Shown here piece after piece: positions 1 to 5,931 of a DNA stretch of 6,089 nucleotides. Below the pieces are notes generated by a model that saw only the letters and a list, made by a program, of their open reading frames with translations, ran no database searches and was not told where the DNA came from. Location of the stretch: assembly GCA_947484245.1 (NCBI GenBank), contig CANKOT010000135.1, positions 1 to 6,089 of the forward strand. Reading direction: 5' to 3'. This DNA is from Comamonadaceae bacterium (GTDB lineage: Bacteria > Pseudomonadota > Gammaproteobacteria > Burkholderiales > Burkholderiaceae). Position numbers and translations under genes: made by a program. Each line of letters begins with the position of its first letter. Within the stretch, counting starts at the first letter, position 1.

Positions 1-1229
1 TCGGCCTGTGCGGCCAACTCGGCACCACCGAGCTGCTGCCCGATCGCCTTGGCAATGGTGCAGGCACGCGCCATGCGCTCGCCTTGCGTGCCCAGCTTGT
101 TGTGGTACACCACTTTGGACAGGCCTTCAACGCGCGACTCCAGCGTTTTTTTGCGGTCCTGGTCGAAAAAGAATTTGGCATCGGCCAAGCGCGGGCGCAC
201 CACCCGCTCGTTGCCTTGAATCACGGCAGACGCGTCATCGGGGCTGATGTTGCTCACCACCAAAAACTGATGGGTCAACTTGCCTGCGGCATTGAGCAAC
301 GGGAAGTATTTCTGGTTGGCCTTCATGGTCAGAATCAGACACTCTTGCGGCACCTCAAGGAATTGTTTTTCAAATTCGCAAATCAGTACATTCGGACGTT
401 CCACCAAAGCCGTGACTTCATCAAGCAGCGCCTCGTCTTCGATGGGGTGCACGCCGCCACCCACTTTGGCGGCAGCCGCTTGAAGTTGACGCTCAATCTC
501 GGCGCGACGCTCGGCAAAACTGGCGATGACGGCACCGTCGCGTTTAAGCACTTCGGCGTAGTGATCGGCATGCGTGAGCACCAGCGGTGAAACCTTGGCT
601 TCAAAGCGGTGGCCTTGCGTGCTGTTGCTTGCCGTGAGGCCCAAGGCCTTGACCGGCACCACTGTACTGCCGTGCATCGCGATCAGGCTGTGGGCCGGGC
701 GCACAAAGTGCACGCTGCTCCATCCTGGTAATTCGCAATCAGTCTCCAATTGGTATTGCATCACTTTGGGGATGGGCAACTTGGCCAATGCATCCTCCAA
801 AGCTTTTTGCAGGCCCGCTTGCAGCGAAGCGCCGGGGTTCACACTGTCGTAAAACAAGGCTTCAGCTTTACCGTCAGGCGCGCGCTTGAGCGCGGCCAAA
901 GCAGCAGCCGGATTGCTCACGTCTGCCCCCAGTGCTTGAAGCTTCTTGAGCAAAGCCGGGGTCGCATTGCCAGTGGAGTCCAGACCCACTGCCACAGGCA
1001 TTAGTTTTTGTTGCACCGCCTTGTTGGCAGCCTGCGCTTGCACAGCCGTGACATGCGCGGCCAAACGACGTGGTGAAGCAAAGGAGGTGACTTGCGATTC
1101 GGCGCCCGCCAGACCTTGGGTGCGCAGTTGTTCCAACAGGGTGTTGGCGAAAGACTCGCCCAGCTTTTTGAGCGCCTTGGGCGGCAGCTCTTCCACAAAA
1201 AGCTCAACGAGTAGGTTTTGTATCGACAT
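1..1229 (-). CDS. glyS: Glycyl-tRNA synthetase beta subunit, N-terminal 409 codons (runs off left edge)
   Basis: GlyS is the beta subunit of the bacterial alpha2-beta2 glycyl-tRNA synthetase; it contributes most of the tRNA recognition while the alpha subunit carries the aminoacylation site. Reading the minus strand from the ATG at 1229-1227 gives an uninterrupted frame to the window edge. It begins MSIQNLLVELFVEELPPKAL, the typical GlyS N-terminus, followed by FASPRRLA (residues 50-57), IPKVMQY, FVRPAHSL, GHRFEA, VERPNVLICEFE, LTMKANQKYFP, RPRLADAKFFFDQD (345-358) and YHNKLGT (375-381). All are recognisable GlyS blocks in one frame, so no frameshift is seen. E. coli GlyS is 689 residues, so roughly the last two fifths, including most of the HD-like and anticodon-binding parts, lie outside the window. 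The start lies 11 bases after the glyQ stop and has a good ribosome binding site, so glyQ and glyS are surely co-transcribed. Base composition is GC-rich (38 of 60 bases at 61-120). Confidence 0.97.
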   Translation of the reverse strand, partial: MSIQNLLVELFVEELPPKALKKLGESFANTLLEQLRTQGLAGAESQVTSFASPRRLAAHVTAVQAQAANKAVQQKLMPVAVGLDSTGNATPALLKKLQALGADVSNPAAALAALKRAPDGKAEALFYDSVNPGASLQAGLQKALEDALAKLPIPKVMQYQLETDCELPGWSSVHFVRPAHSLIAMHGSTVVPVKALGLTASNSTQGHRFEAKVSPLVLTHADHYAEVLKRDGAVIASFAERRAEIERQLQAAAAKVGGGVHPIEDEALLDEVTALVERPNVLICEFEKQFLEVPQECLILTMKANQKYFPLLNAAGKLTHQFLVVSNISPDDASAVIQGNERVVRPRLADAKFFFDQDRKKTLESRVEGLSKVVYHNKLGTQGERMARACTIAKAIGQQLGGAELAAQA

Positions 1230-1237
1230 GTCGTTCT

Positions 1238-1242
1238 TCCTC
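1238..1242 (-). promoter_or_regulatory. Ribosome binding site of glyS
   Basis: On the minus strand the sequence is TGAGGAAGAACGACATG. A GAGGA Shine-Dalgarno core overlaps the glyQ TGA stop (1243-1241) and sits 8 bases before the glyS ATG. It is the clearest Shine-Dalgarno sequence in the four-gene block and fixes the glyS start. Its overlap with the upstream stop favours translational coupling, which would suit equimolar production of the two subunits. Confidence 0.8.
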
Positions 1243-2146
1243 ATGCGGCTTTCTTGGCCATTTGAGCGACCCATTCACGCGGGGCCATCGGGAAGTCCAG
1301 ACGTTCTCGACTGTCGTAATAACTCTGCGCCACACTGCGGGCCAGATTGCGGATGCGGCCGATGTAAGCGGCGCGTTCGGTCACACTGATGGCGCCACGC
1401 GCATCCAGTAAATTGAAGGTGTGCGCGGCCTTGAGCACTTGCTCGTAAGCGGGCAGAGCCAGCTGATGGGCGATCAGGTTTTGCGCTTGCTTTTCGTGGG
1501 CACTGAAGGCCACAAACAAAAAGTCGGCATCCGAATGCTCAAAGTTATAGGCAGACTGCTCTTTTTCGTTTTGCAGGTACACATCGCCATAGCTCAAGGT
1601 ATCGGTCCATTTCAGGTTGTAAACGTTGTCCACGCCTTGCAAGTACATGGCCAAGCGCTCTAAGCCGTAGGTGATTTCGCCAGTGATCGGTCGGCAATCG
1701 ATGCCACCCACTTGCTGGAAATAGGTGAATTGGGTGACTTCCATGCCATTGAGCCACACCTCCCAGCCCAAACCCCAAGCACCCAGTGTCGGGTTCTCCC
1801 AGTCGTCTTCGACAAAACGGATGTCATTTTTTTTCAGATCAAAGCCCAGGGCCGACAGCGATCCCAAATAGAGATCCAAGATGTTGGTTGGTGCAGGTTT
1901 GAGCACCACTTGGTATTGGTAGTAGTGCTGCAAGCGGTTGGGGTTCTCGCCATAGCGCCCGTCTTTGGGGCGACGGCTCGGTTGGACGTACGCGGCGCGC
2001 CAAGGCTCAGGCCCTATGGCGCGCAAAAAAGTGGCGGTGTGGGAAGTGCCCGCACCCACTTCCATGTCGTAGGGCTGGAGCAAAGCGCAACCTTGCTGGT
2101 CCCAGTAGTTTTGCAGGGTGAGGATGATTTTTTGAAAGGTCAGCAT
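1241..2146 (-). CDS. glyQ: Glycyl-tRNA synthetase alpha subunit
   Basis: GlyQ is the catalytic class II subunit of the tetrameric bacterial glycyl-tRNA synthetase; it activates glycine with ATP and charges tRNA-Gly together with GlyS. The 301-residue product matches the usual family length (E. coli 303). It is almost entirely recognisable: [13 protein letters not shown] near the N-terminus, [10 protein letters not shown] (27-36), [19 protein letters not shown] (53-71, motif 2 region), [20 protein letters not shown] (111-130), [16 protein letters not shown] (133-148), the motif 3 block [13 protein letters not shown] (156-168), and [15 protein letters not shown] (244-258). Compared with E. coli it lacks about five residues around 181-184, between KWTD and YGDV. 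The ATG at 2146 is the first usable start, because an in-frame TGA lies 18 bases upstream of it. The Shine-Dalgarno sequence is weak. It follows lnt by 51 bases and precedes glyS by 11. Confidence 0.98.
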   Translation of the reverse strand: MLTFQKIILTLQNYWDQQGCALLQPYDMEVGAGTSHTATFLRAIGPEPWRAAYVQPSRRPKDGRYGENPNRLQHYYQYQVVLKPAPTNILDLYLGSLSALGFDLKKNDIRFVEDDWENPTLGAWGLGWEVWLNGMEVTQFTYFQQVGGIDCRPITGEITYGLERLAMYLQGVDNVYNLKWTDTLSYGDVYLQNEKEQSAYNFEHSDADFLFVAFSAHEKQAQNLIAHQLALPAYEQVLKAAHTFNLLDARGAISVTERAAYIGRIRNLARSVAQSYYDSRERLDFPMAPREWVAQMAKKAA

Positions 2147-2197
2147 GGGCTGTGGGATAGGTTGTCACCGACCCAACGGGAAGGCATGGTTTCGATT

Positions 2198-3775
2198 TTA
2201 GGCTCCCGTCCCTGGCGGACGGGCCCGTTGGGCCCAAGCCCACAGCAAGATCAACGCACACAGGGCGACCAGTGGCCACAAATGCCAACGCGATGCCCAT
2301 TGAGCAAACCAGGTGGGGGTGTCGGCGCGACCTTCAACCGTTGCAACCAGCACGCCTGCGGTGTGCCTTGGCAACTGCGCTGTCACCCGTCCCTGGTGGT
2401 CAATCACGGCGGTCATGCCGGTGTTGGTGGATCGCACCATCGGACGCTGAAACTCCAAACTTCGCAGTCGGGCAATGTTGAGGTGTTGGTCTATGGCGAT
2501 GGTGTCGCCAAACCAGGCAATGTTGCTGATGTTGACCATCACGGTGGGGGAGCGGTTGGGGTCGATAAAGCTGCGAGCGAGTTCTTCACCAAATAAATCT
2601 TCGTAGCAAATATTGGGGGCGATGCGTTGCCCTTGCCAATCAAATGTGGCGGGGTATTCACCTCCCGCTTTGAAGTCACCCAAAGGCATGTTCATCAGTT
2701 GGGTAAACCAGCGAAACATGGGGGGCACGAATTCGCCAAAGGGCACCAAGTGGTTTTTCTCGTAGCGGTAGTCTTGGGTTTGATCAGGTTTCCAGCCGAT
2801 GGCGGCGTTGCTGTAAGTGGATTCACCTGGGGCATTGCTCGTTTTCCAGGGCACGCCAACCAAGGCCGCTGCAGAGCCAGTTGCAAAATGCTGGCGCAAT
2901 TGGTCCCAATAACCAGCTGGCAAGTGCATGGGCAACAAGGGCAATGCGGTTTCAGGGGCAATGGCCAAACCACTGTTGACGTTGAGCAGCGCCTGTTGGT
3001 ACCAACGCAGGGCTTGTGCAATGCCTGTGCTGGGTTGGAACTTTTCACTTTGCGCGATGTTGCCTTGCATCAAGTGAACTTGCAGGTCTCCTGATGTAGA
3101 CGCAGATGAGAAGGCGTATTGGTATCCTGGCAACTGCACCATCAGCAAGAAAGCCAACGCCATGCTTCCCCACATCAGGCGTGCTGGCTTGCGTTGCGCG
3201 TTGGGTGATGTGTGATTGCGACGAAGAAAATGAGTGATTGCCATGGCCGTGGCTGCCGCCATCCAACCCATGCCATAAACACCCACCCATGGGGCAAAGC
3301 TTGACAACAACCCATCGACGTGTGCGTAGCCCACGGCTCCCCAAGGAAATCCGGTGAACAACACAGCGCGGGCCACTTCTGCCAATGTCCAAGCACTGGC
3401 AAACACCAAAATGGATGTGGCAACTGAACGTCGCTCAGAACCCAATATTTTTACCGTGGCCCAACCGGCTCCCGCGTAATACAAGGCCAATGCTGCAGCC
3501 AACACAATCACAGCCATCGTGGCCAATAGCGCGTGCATGCCGCCATAGATGTGCAATGAGATAAACAACCACCAAAAGGTGCCCACCAACCAAACTGTTG
3601 CAAACCACCAACTGTGCCAAAACGCTGTTTTGGGGGTTTTGCATCGGCTCAAGTGAGCAGCAAGCGCCGCTAAACCGATAATTTGCAGAGCAGGCAATGA
3701 TTCGCCACCCCAAGGCCAAGCCAAAGCCAGTGCCTGCGCCAAGCCACCCAGGCACAGCCACACAGCACTGATCAT
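2198..3775 (-). CDS. lnt: Apolipoprotein N-acyltransferase
   Basis: Lnt is an inner-membrane enzyme that adds the third acyl chain, taken from a phospholipid, to the N-terminal cysteine of lipoproteins, the last step before Lol sorting. I choose the ATG at 3775, giving 525 residues starting MISAVWLCLGG, because it forms an ATGA overlap with the corC stop. An upstream in-frame ATG at 3817 would add 14 polar residues. About seven hydrophobic segments are visible between residues 1 and 217 and one more at about 497-516, matching the eight-helix family topology. TGFPWG lies at 141-146. A nitrilase-type domain spans about 230-483 with the triad E275 (APETALP), K340 (YEKNHLVPFGEFVP) and C390 (NICYED), close to E. 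coli E267, K335 and C387. E348 and E392 match the accessory glutamates. The enzyme looks intact and active. It sits downstream of corC and upstream of glyQ. Confidence 0.96.
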   Translation of the reverse strand: MISAVWLCLGGLAQALALAWPWGGESLPALQIIGLAALAAHLSRCKTPKTAFWHSWWFATVWLVGTFWWLFISLHIYGGMHALLATMAVIVLAAALALYYAGAGWATVKILGSERRSVATSILVFASAWTLAEVARAVLFTGFPWGAVGYAHVDGLLSSFAPWVGVYGMGWMAAATAMAITHFLRRNHTSPNAQRKPARLMWGSMALAFLLMVQLPGYQYAFSSASTSGDLQVHLMQGNIAQSEKFQPSTGIAQALRWYQQALLNVNSGLAIAPETALPLLPMHLPAGYWDQLRQHFATGSAAALVGVPWKTSNAPGESTYSNAAIGWKPDQTQDYRYEKNHLVPFGEFVPPMFRWFTQLMNMPLGDFKAGGEYPATFDWQGQRIAPNICYEDLFGEELARSFIDPNRSPTVMVNISNIAWFGDTIAIDQHLNIARLRSLEFQRPMVRSTNTGMTAVIDHQGRVTAQLPRHTAGVLVATVEGRADTPTWFAQWASRWHLWPLVALCALILLWAWAQRARPPGTGA

Positions 3776-4641
3776 GATGCGGGATGTGTGGACTTGTTGC
3801 GTGTCACGCGAAACCATTTGACCGCGCCACCTTTGGTGTGGAGCACTTCAAACCGCAGATCATCAACTTGCAGATGCTCGCCACGTCGCGGCACATGCCC
3901 CATGGCATGCGCTATGTAGCCACCAATGGTCTCAAAGGACTCTTCACCCAAGTTGGGCCATTCAACATCAAATGCATCTTTGATGCGTTCCAGGGCCGTG
4001 TCTCCATTAACCCGGTAGACGTTATCGGCCAGTGCAAATATATCTGTTTCACTTTCTTGTGTGTCGAATTCGTCTTCGATTTCACCCACGATTTCTTCTA
4101 AGACATCTTCAATGGTGACCAAGCCTGATACCCGTCCAAATTCGTCCACTACCAAGGCTTGGTGATTGCGTGTATGGCGAAATTCTCTGAGCAAATCGTT
4201 CAGGCCTTTGCTTTCAGGGACAAACACCGCCGGGCGCAACAGCGCACGGATGTTCAGTTCTGGTGCGCGTTGGAGTTTGAGCAAGTCTTTGGCCAATAAG
4301 ATCCCCAAGATATTTTCTTTTTGGGTATCAAAAACTGGAAACCTAGAATGCGCTTTGTCAATCACAAAGTCCAGCAGTTCATCTTGTGTGGCATGGATAT
4401 CGATCAAATCCATTTTGGGTGCGGCGACCATCACATCGGCCACTGTTTTGTCCGCCATCCACAAAACACCTTCGAGCATGTGGCGACTGTCCATGTCTAT
4501 GATTTGGTGTTGCTGGGCGGCCAACAGAGCTTGGACCAAATCAGCCTTGCTCCGTGGAGCCCTTTTCCAGCGTTGCATCCACCCTTGCAGCCACCCCAAT
4601 TGGGAGGCTTTTCGGGTTGTTGGTGAGTTAAGTTCGCCCAC
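3772..4641 (-). CDS. corC: CorC/HlyC-type CBS-pair protein (YbeX family)
   Basis: This 289-residue protein matches E. coli CorC/YbeX (292 residues) in length and layout. A short basic N-terminus is followed by two CBS domains: about 66-125 (VADVMVAAPKMDLIDI, SRFPVFD, NILGILLAKDLL) and about 133-190 (LRPAVFVPESKGLNDLL, VVDEFGRVSGLVTIEDVLEE). An acidic linker and a C-terminal CorC/HlyC transporter-associated domain (about 205-283, with ETIGGYIAHAMGHVPRRGE) complete it. There is no DUF21 membrane domain, so it should be cytosolic. The family is implicated in magnesium and cobalt efflux; CBS pairs usually bind adenosyl nucleotides. The biochemical role is not settled. The start is GTG at 4641; an in-frame TAA lies 27 bases upstream and no strong Shine-Dalgarno sequence is seen. 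An ATG at 4578 (residue 22) is an alternative. It is the first gene of the minus-strand block, overlapping lnt by four bases (ATGA). Confidence 0.92.
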   Translation of the reverse strand: MGELNSPTTRKASQLGWLQGWMQRWKRAPRSKADLVQALLAAQQHQIIDMDSRHMLEGVLWMADKTVADVMVAAPKMDLIDIHATQDELLDFVIDKAHSRFPVFDTQKENILGILLAKDLLKLQRAPELNIRALLRPAVFVPESKGLNDLLREFRHTRNHQALVVDEFGRVSGLVTIEDVLEEIVGEIEDEFDTQESETDIFALADNVYRVNGDTALERIKDAFDVEWPNLGEESFETIGGYIAHAMGHVPRRGEHLQVDDLRFEVLHTKGGAVKWFRVTRNKSTHPAS

Positions 4642-4661
4642 AGTTGTGCAGCTCTGTACTG

Positions 4662-4697
4662 CTGTTGTTTATATTGGGTAAGCATAGCCCAAATCCA
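4662..4697 (-). promoter_or_regulatory. Possible promoter for the corC-lnt-glyQ-glyS block
   Basis: On the minus strand, TATAAA (4673-4668) differs from the sigma-70 -10 consensus at one base and lies 26 bases before the corC GTG. The best -35 at 17-18 bases spacing is poor (TGGATT or GGATTT). The placement, in the only divergent gap of the window and just ahead of the first gene of the block, fits a promoter. Motif strength alone does not prove it. Confidence 0.3.
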
Positions 4698-4717
4698 GAT
4701 CGGTTTAATATGGATGG

Positions 4718-5632
4718 ATGCAAACCATTCCCCACCCATCAGGGTTTTATTTTTTTGAACGCGGTTGGTTGTCCTCTAACAACATTCTTCTTGTGGATGA
4801 TGAAAAAGCCATTTTGATCGATACGGGTTACGTCACCCATGCCGATCAAACATTGGCCCTGGTTCAATCGCATTTGGCGGGTCGACCGCTGGTCAAGATT
4901 ATCAACACCCACTTGCACAGCGACCATTGTGGAGGTAACGCACGTCTGCAATCGGTTTATCCCGGTTCCCAAATTTGTATTCCTCCAGGTCATTTTGATG
5001 CCGTGTTGCATTGGGATGATGATGTATTGACGTTCAAGGCCACTGGCCAGCAATGTCTTCGATTTGTTCCTCATCACGTTTTGCAACCCGGAGGCACTTT
5101 TGAGTCTGGTTCATTTACCTGGGAGGTTCATGCGGCACCGGGGCACGACACCCACTCAGTCATTTTGTTTGAGCCGCAACAAGGGCTATTGATTTCTGCC
5201 GATGCATTATGGTCAAACGGTTTTGGTGTTGTGTTTCCTGAACTTGAAGGCCTTGATGCCTTTGCCGAAGTTTCATCGACCTTGGATTTGATCCAAAGTC
5301 TCGATGCCAAAGTTGTGTATCCGGGTCATGGGTCTTCATTCACCGATGTGGGTGCTGCGATCGACCGAGCCCGTCGACGTTTGGATCAATTTATTAGCCA
5401 CCCCGAAAAGCACCAGGCATATGGCGTTAAGGTTTTGCTGAAGTTCAAACTGATGGAGTTTCAATCGCTCCCTTTGAATGATTTTTTGGCCTGGGCGGTA
5501 CAAACTCCGTATCTTCAATTGATGCATCAGCAAAGGGAGTTGGACATTTCCAGTTGGGTTTTATCCTTTGTTCATCAATTGATCACCAATGATGCAGCAC
5601 GCTTAGATGGCGCTGTTTTAAGCAACCTCTGA
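4718..5632 (+). CDS. Metallo-beta-lactamase-fold hydrolase, substrate unknown
   Basis: The 304-residue product has a complete metallo-beta-lactamase metal-binding set: HLHSDH (H65, H67, D69, H70), H143 in APGHD, D162 in ISADAL and H204 in YPGHG. This predicts a two-metal hydrolase. The N-terminus FYFFERGWLSSNNILLVDD and LIDTGY (34-39) give the first beta strands of the fold. No signal peptide is visible, so it should be cytosolic. After the fold, about residues 213-304 form a mainly helical C-terminal region reminiscent of the added winged-helix domain in LACTB2-like members, which is an inference. Relatives include glyoxalase II, lactonases and many unassigned hydrolases, and nothing here picks a substrate. 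ATG 4718 is preceded by an in-frame TAA at 4706, so no longer form is possible. It is transcribed away from corC and towards the rRNA operon. Composition is less GC-rich than glyS (28 of 60 bases at 4981-5040). Confidence 0.9.
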   Translation: MQTIPHPSGFYFFERGWLSSNNILLVDDEKAILIDTGYVTHADQTLALVQSHLAGRPLVKIINTHLHSDHCGGNARLQSVYPGSQICIPPGHFDAVLHWDDDVLTFKATGQQCLRFVPHHVLQPGGTFESGSFTWEVHAAPGHDTHSVILFEPQQGLLISADALWSNGFGVVFPELEGLDAFAEVSSTLDLIQSLDAKVVYPGHGSSFTDVGAAIDRARRRLDQFISHPEKHQAYGVKVLLKFKLMEFQSLPLNDFLAWAVQTPYLQLMHQQRELDISSWVLSFVHQLITNDAARLDGAVLSNL

Positions 5633-5648
5633 TTTAAGCAACTTTTGA
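5617..5648 (+). repeat. 16-bp imperfect tandem duplication across the hydrolase stop codon
   Basis: Two adjacent 16-base units, TTTAAGCAACCTCTGA (5617-5632) and TTTAAGCAACTTTTGA (5633-5648), differ at two positions. The first unit encodes the last residues and the TGA stop of the metallo-hydrolase; the second is noncoding. The period of 16 is not a multiple of three, so the copy is not an in-frame protein repeat. It looks like a small slippage or duplication event at the gene end. Confidence 0.8.
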
Positions 5649-5660
5649 TCTCCCAAAAAC

Positions 5661-5692
5661 AAAAAGCCCAACTCTTTCGAGTTGGGCTTTTT
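5661..5692. terminator. Bidirectional intrinsic terminator between the metallo-hydrolase gene and the rRNA operon
   Basis: A perfect 14-bp stem (5661-5674 paired with 5679-5692) encloses a four-base loop. The GC-rich core GCCCAACTC/GAGTTGGGC is flanked by A5 on one side and T5 on the other, so either strand yields a hairpin ending in U's. On the minus strand the loop is GAAA, a stable GNRA tetraloop, and the U-tract continues as TTTTTGTTTTT; this direction looks stronger and would end the rRNA transcript about 12 bases after 5S. On the plus strand it lies 28 bases after the metallo-hydrolase stop and has five U's. Confidence 0.9.
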
Positions 5693-5704
5693 GAGGCTGT
5701 AAAA

Positions 5705-5820
5705 GCCTGACGATGACCTACTTTCACACGGGCAATCCGCACTATCATCGGCGCTGACGCGTTTCACTGTCCTGTTCGGGATGGGAAGGAGTGGTACCAC
5801 GTCGCTATGGTCATCAGGCA
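5705..5820 (-). rRNA. rrf: 5S ribosomal RNA
   Basis: Read on the minus strand, the gene starts TGCCTGATGACCATAGCG and ends AGTAGGTCATCGTCAGGC, about 116 bases. Its ends form the terminal helix (GCCTGATGA with TCGTCAGGC, nine pairs including one G-U). Internal 5S hallmarks are present: CCCATCCCGAACAGGA, GTGAAACGC, GCGCCGATGATAGT and GTGTGAAAGTAGG. The 3' end may extend one base to 5704. It is the last gene of the rRNA operon: no tRNA follows before the terminator. Confidence 0.97.
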
Positions 5821-5829
5821 TAACTTTTT

Positions 5830-5854
5830 ATTGTCTTGATACCATCAAGACAAT
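5830..5854 (-). repeat. Perfect inverted repeat in the 23S-5S spacer
   Basis: ATTGTCTTGAT (5830-5840) and ATCAAGACAAT (5844-5854) are exact reverse complements separated by three bases. In the transcript this gives an 11-bp hairpin about 10 bases upstream of the 5S 5' end. It lacks a U-tract suited to termination and is more likely a processing or folding element of the pre-rRNA. Confidence 0.8.
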
Positions 5855-5902
5855 GAATTCATAGAGCAAATCAGCTTTTCGATTTTGAATGCGTCACTTG
5901 GC

Positions 5903-5931
5903 ATAACACCCTTGGCTGAAGCCAAAGTTAT
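5903..5931 (-). repeat. Stem-loop just downstream of the 23S 3' end
   Basis: In the minus-strand RNA, CTTTGGC (5927-5921) pairs with GCCAAGG (5916-5910) around the loop TTCA, seven pairs including one G-U. ATAA (5931-5928) can pair with TTAT (5906-5903) to extend the stem past a three-base bulge. It directly abuts the inferred 23S end and may act in 3' processing, although the neighbouring 23S 3' strand must also pair with the 23S 5' region, which is outside the window. Confidence 0.65.

Larger units (their letters stand above)
5821..5931 (-). other. 23S-5S internal transcribed spacer
   Basis: This 111-base spacer links the 23S 3' end to the 5S 5' end. No tRNA cloverleaf is present. It holds two hairpins (listed separately) joined by an AT-rich single-stranded stretch (about 5858-5900), which would be a reasonable place for endonuclease cleavage during rRNA maturation. 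The boundaries depend on the inferred rRNA ends. Confidence 0.8.

Noticed and set aside
84..590. Plus-strand open frame of 168 codons
   Set aside because: It is fully antisense to the conserved glyS frame, and its predicted protein resembles no family I know.
1712..2596. Long plus-strand open frame of 294 codons
   Set aside because: It lies antisense across the glyQ 5' part, the glyQ-lnt gap and the lnt 3' part. Its translation has no recognisable domain and low-complexity composition, while the minus strand encodes well-conserved proteins throughout.
2627..3094. Plus-strand open frame of 155 codons
   Set aside because: It is antisense to the nitrilase domain of lnt, including the region encoding K340 and E275; a shadow frame.
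4166..4681. Plus-strand open frame of 171 codons running into the divergent gap
   Set aside because: It is antisense to corC with no recognisable protein features; the corC frame is clearly the real one.
4642..4717. A sigma-70 promoter for the metallo-hydrolase on the plus strand
   Set aside because: TTGTTT (4665-4670) is a possible -35, but no -10-like hexamer lies 16-18 bases downstream, so I do not call it.
5618..5821. Minus-strand open frame of 67 codons
   Set aside because: It overlaps 5S rRNA and the terminator, so it is noncoding.
5830..5854. The perfect inverted repeat as a terminator between 23S and 5S
   Set aside because: It sits inside the rRNA operon ahead of 5S, has no GC-rich core and no long U-tract directly after the stem on the minus strand, and termination there would remove 5S.
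5821..5931. A tRNA gene in the 23S-5S spacer
   Set aside because: No cloverleaf, no T-loop GTTCGA-type motif and no CCA end are present.
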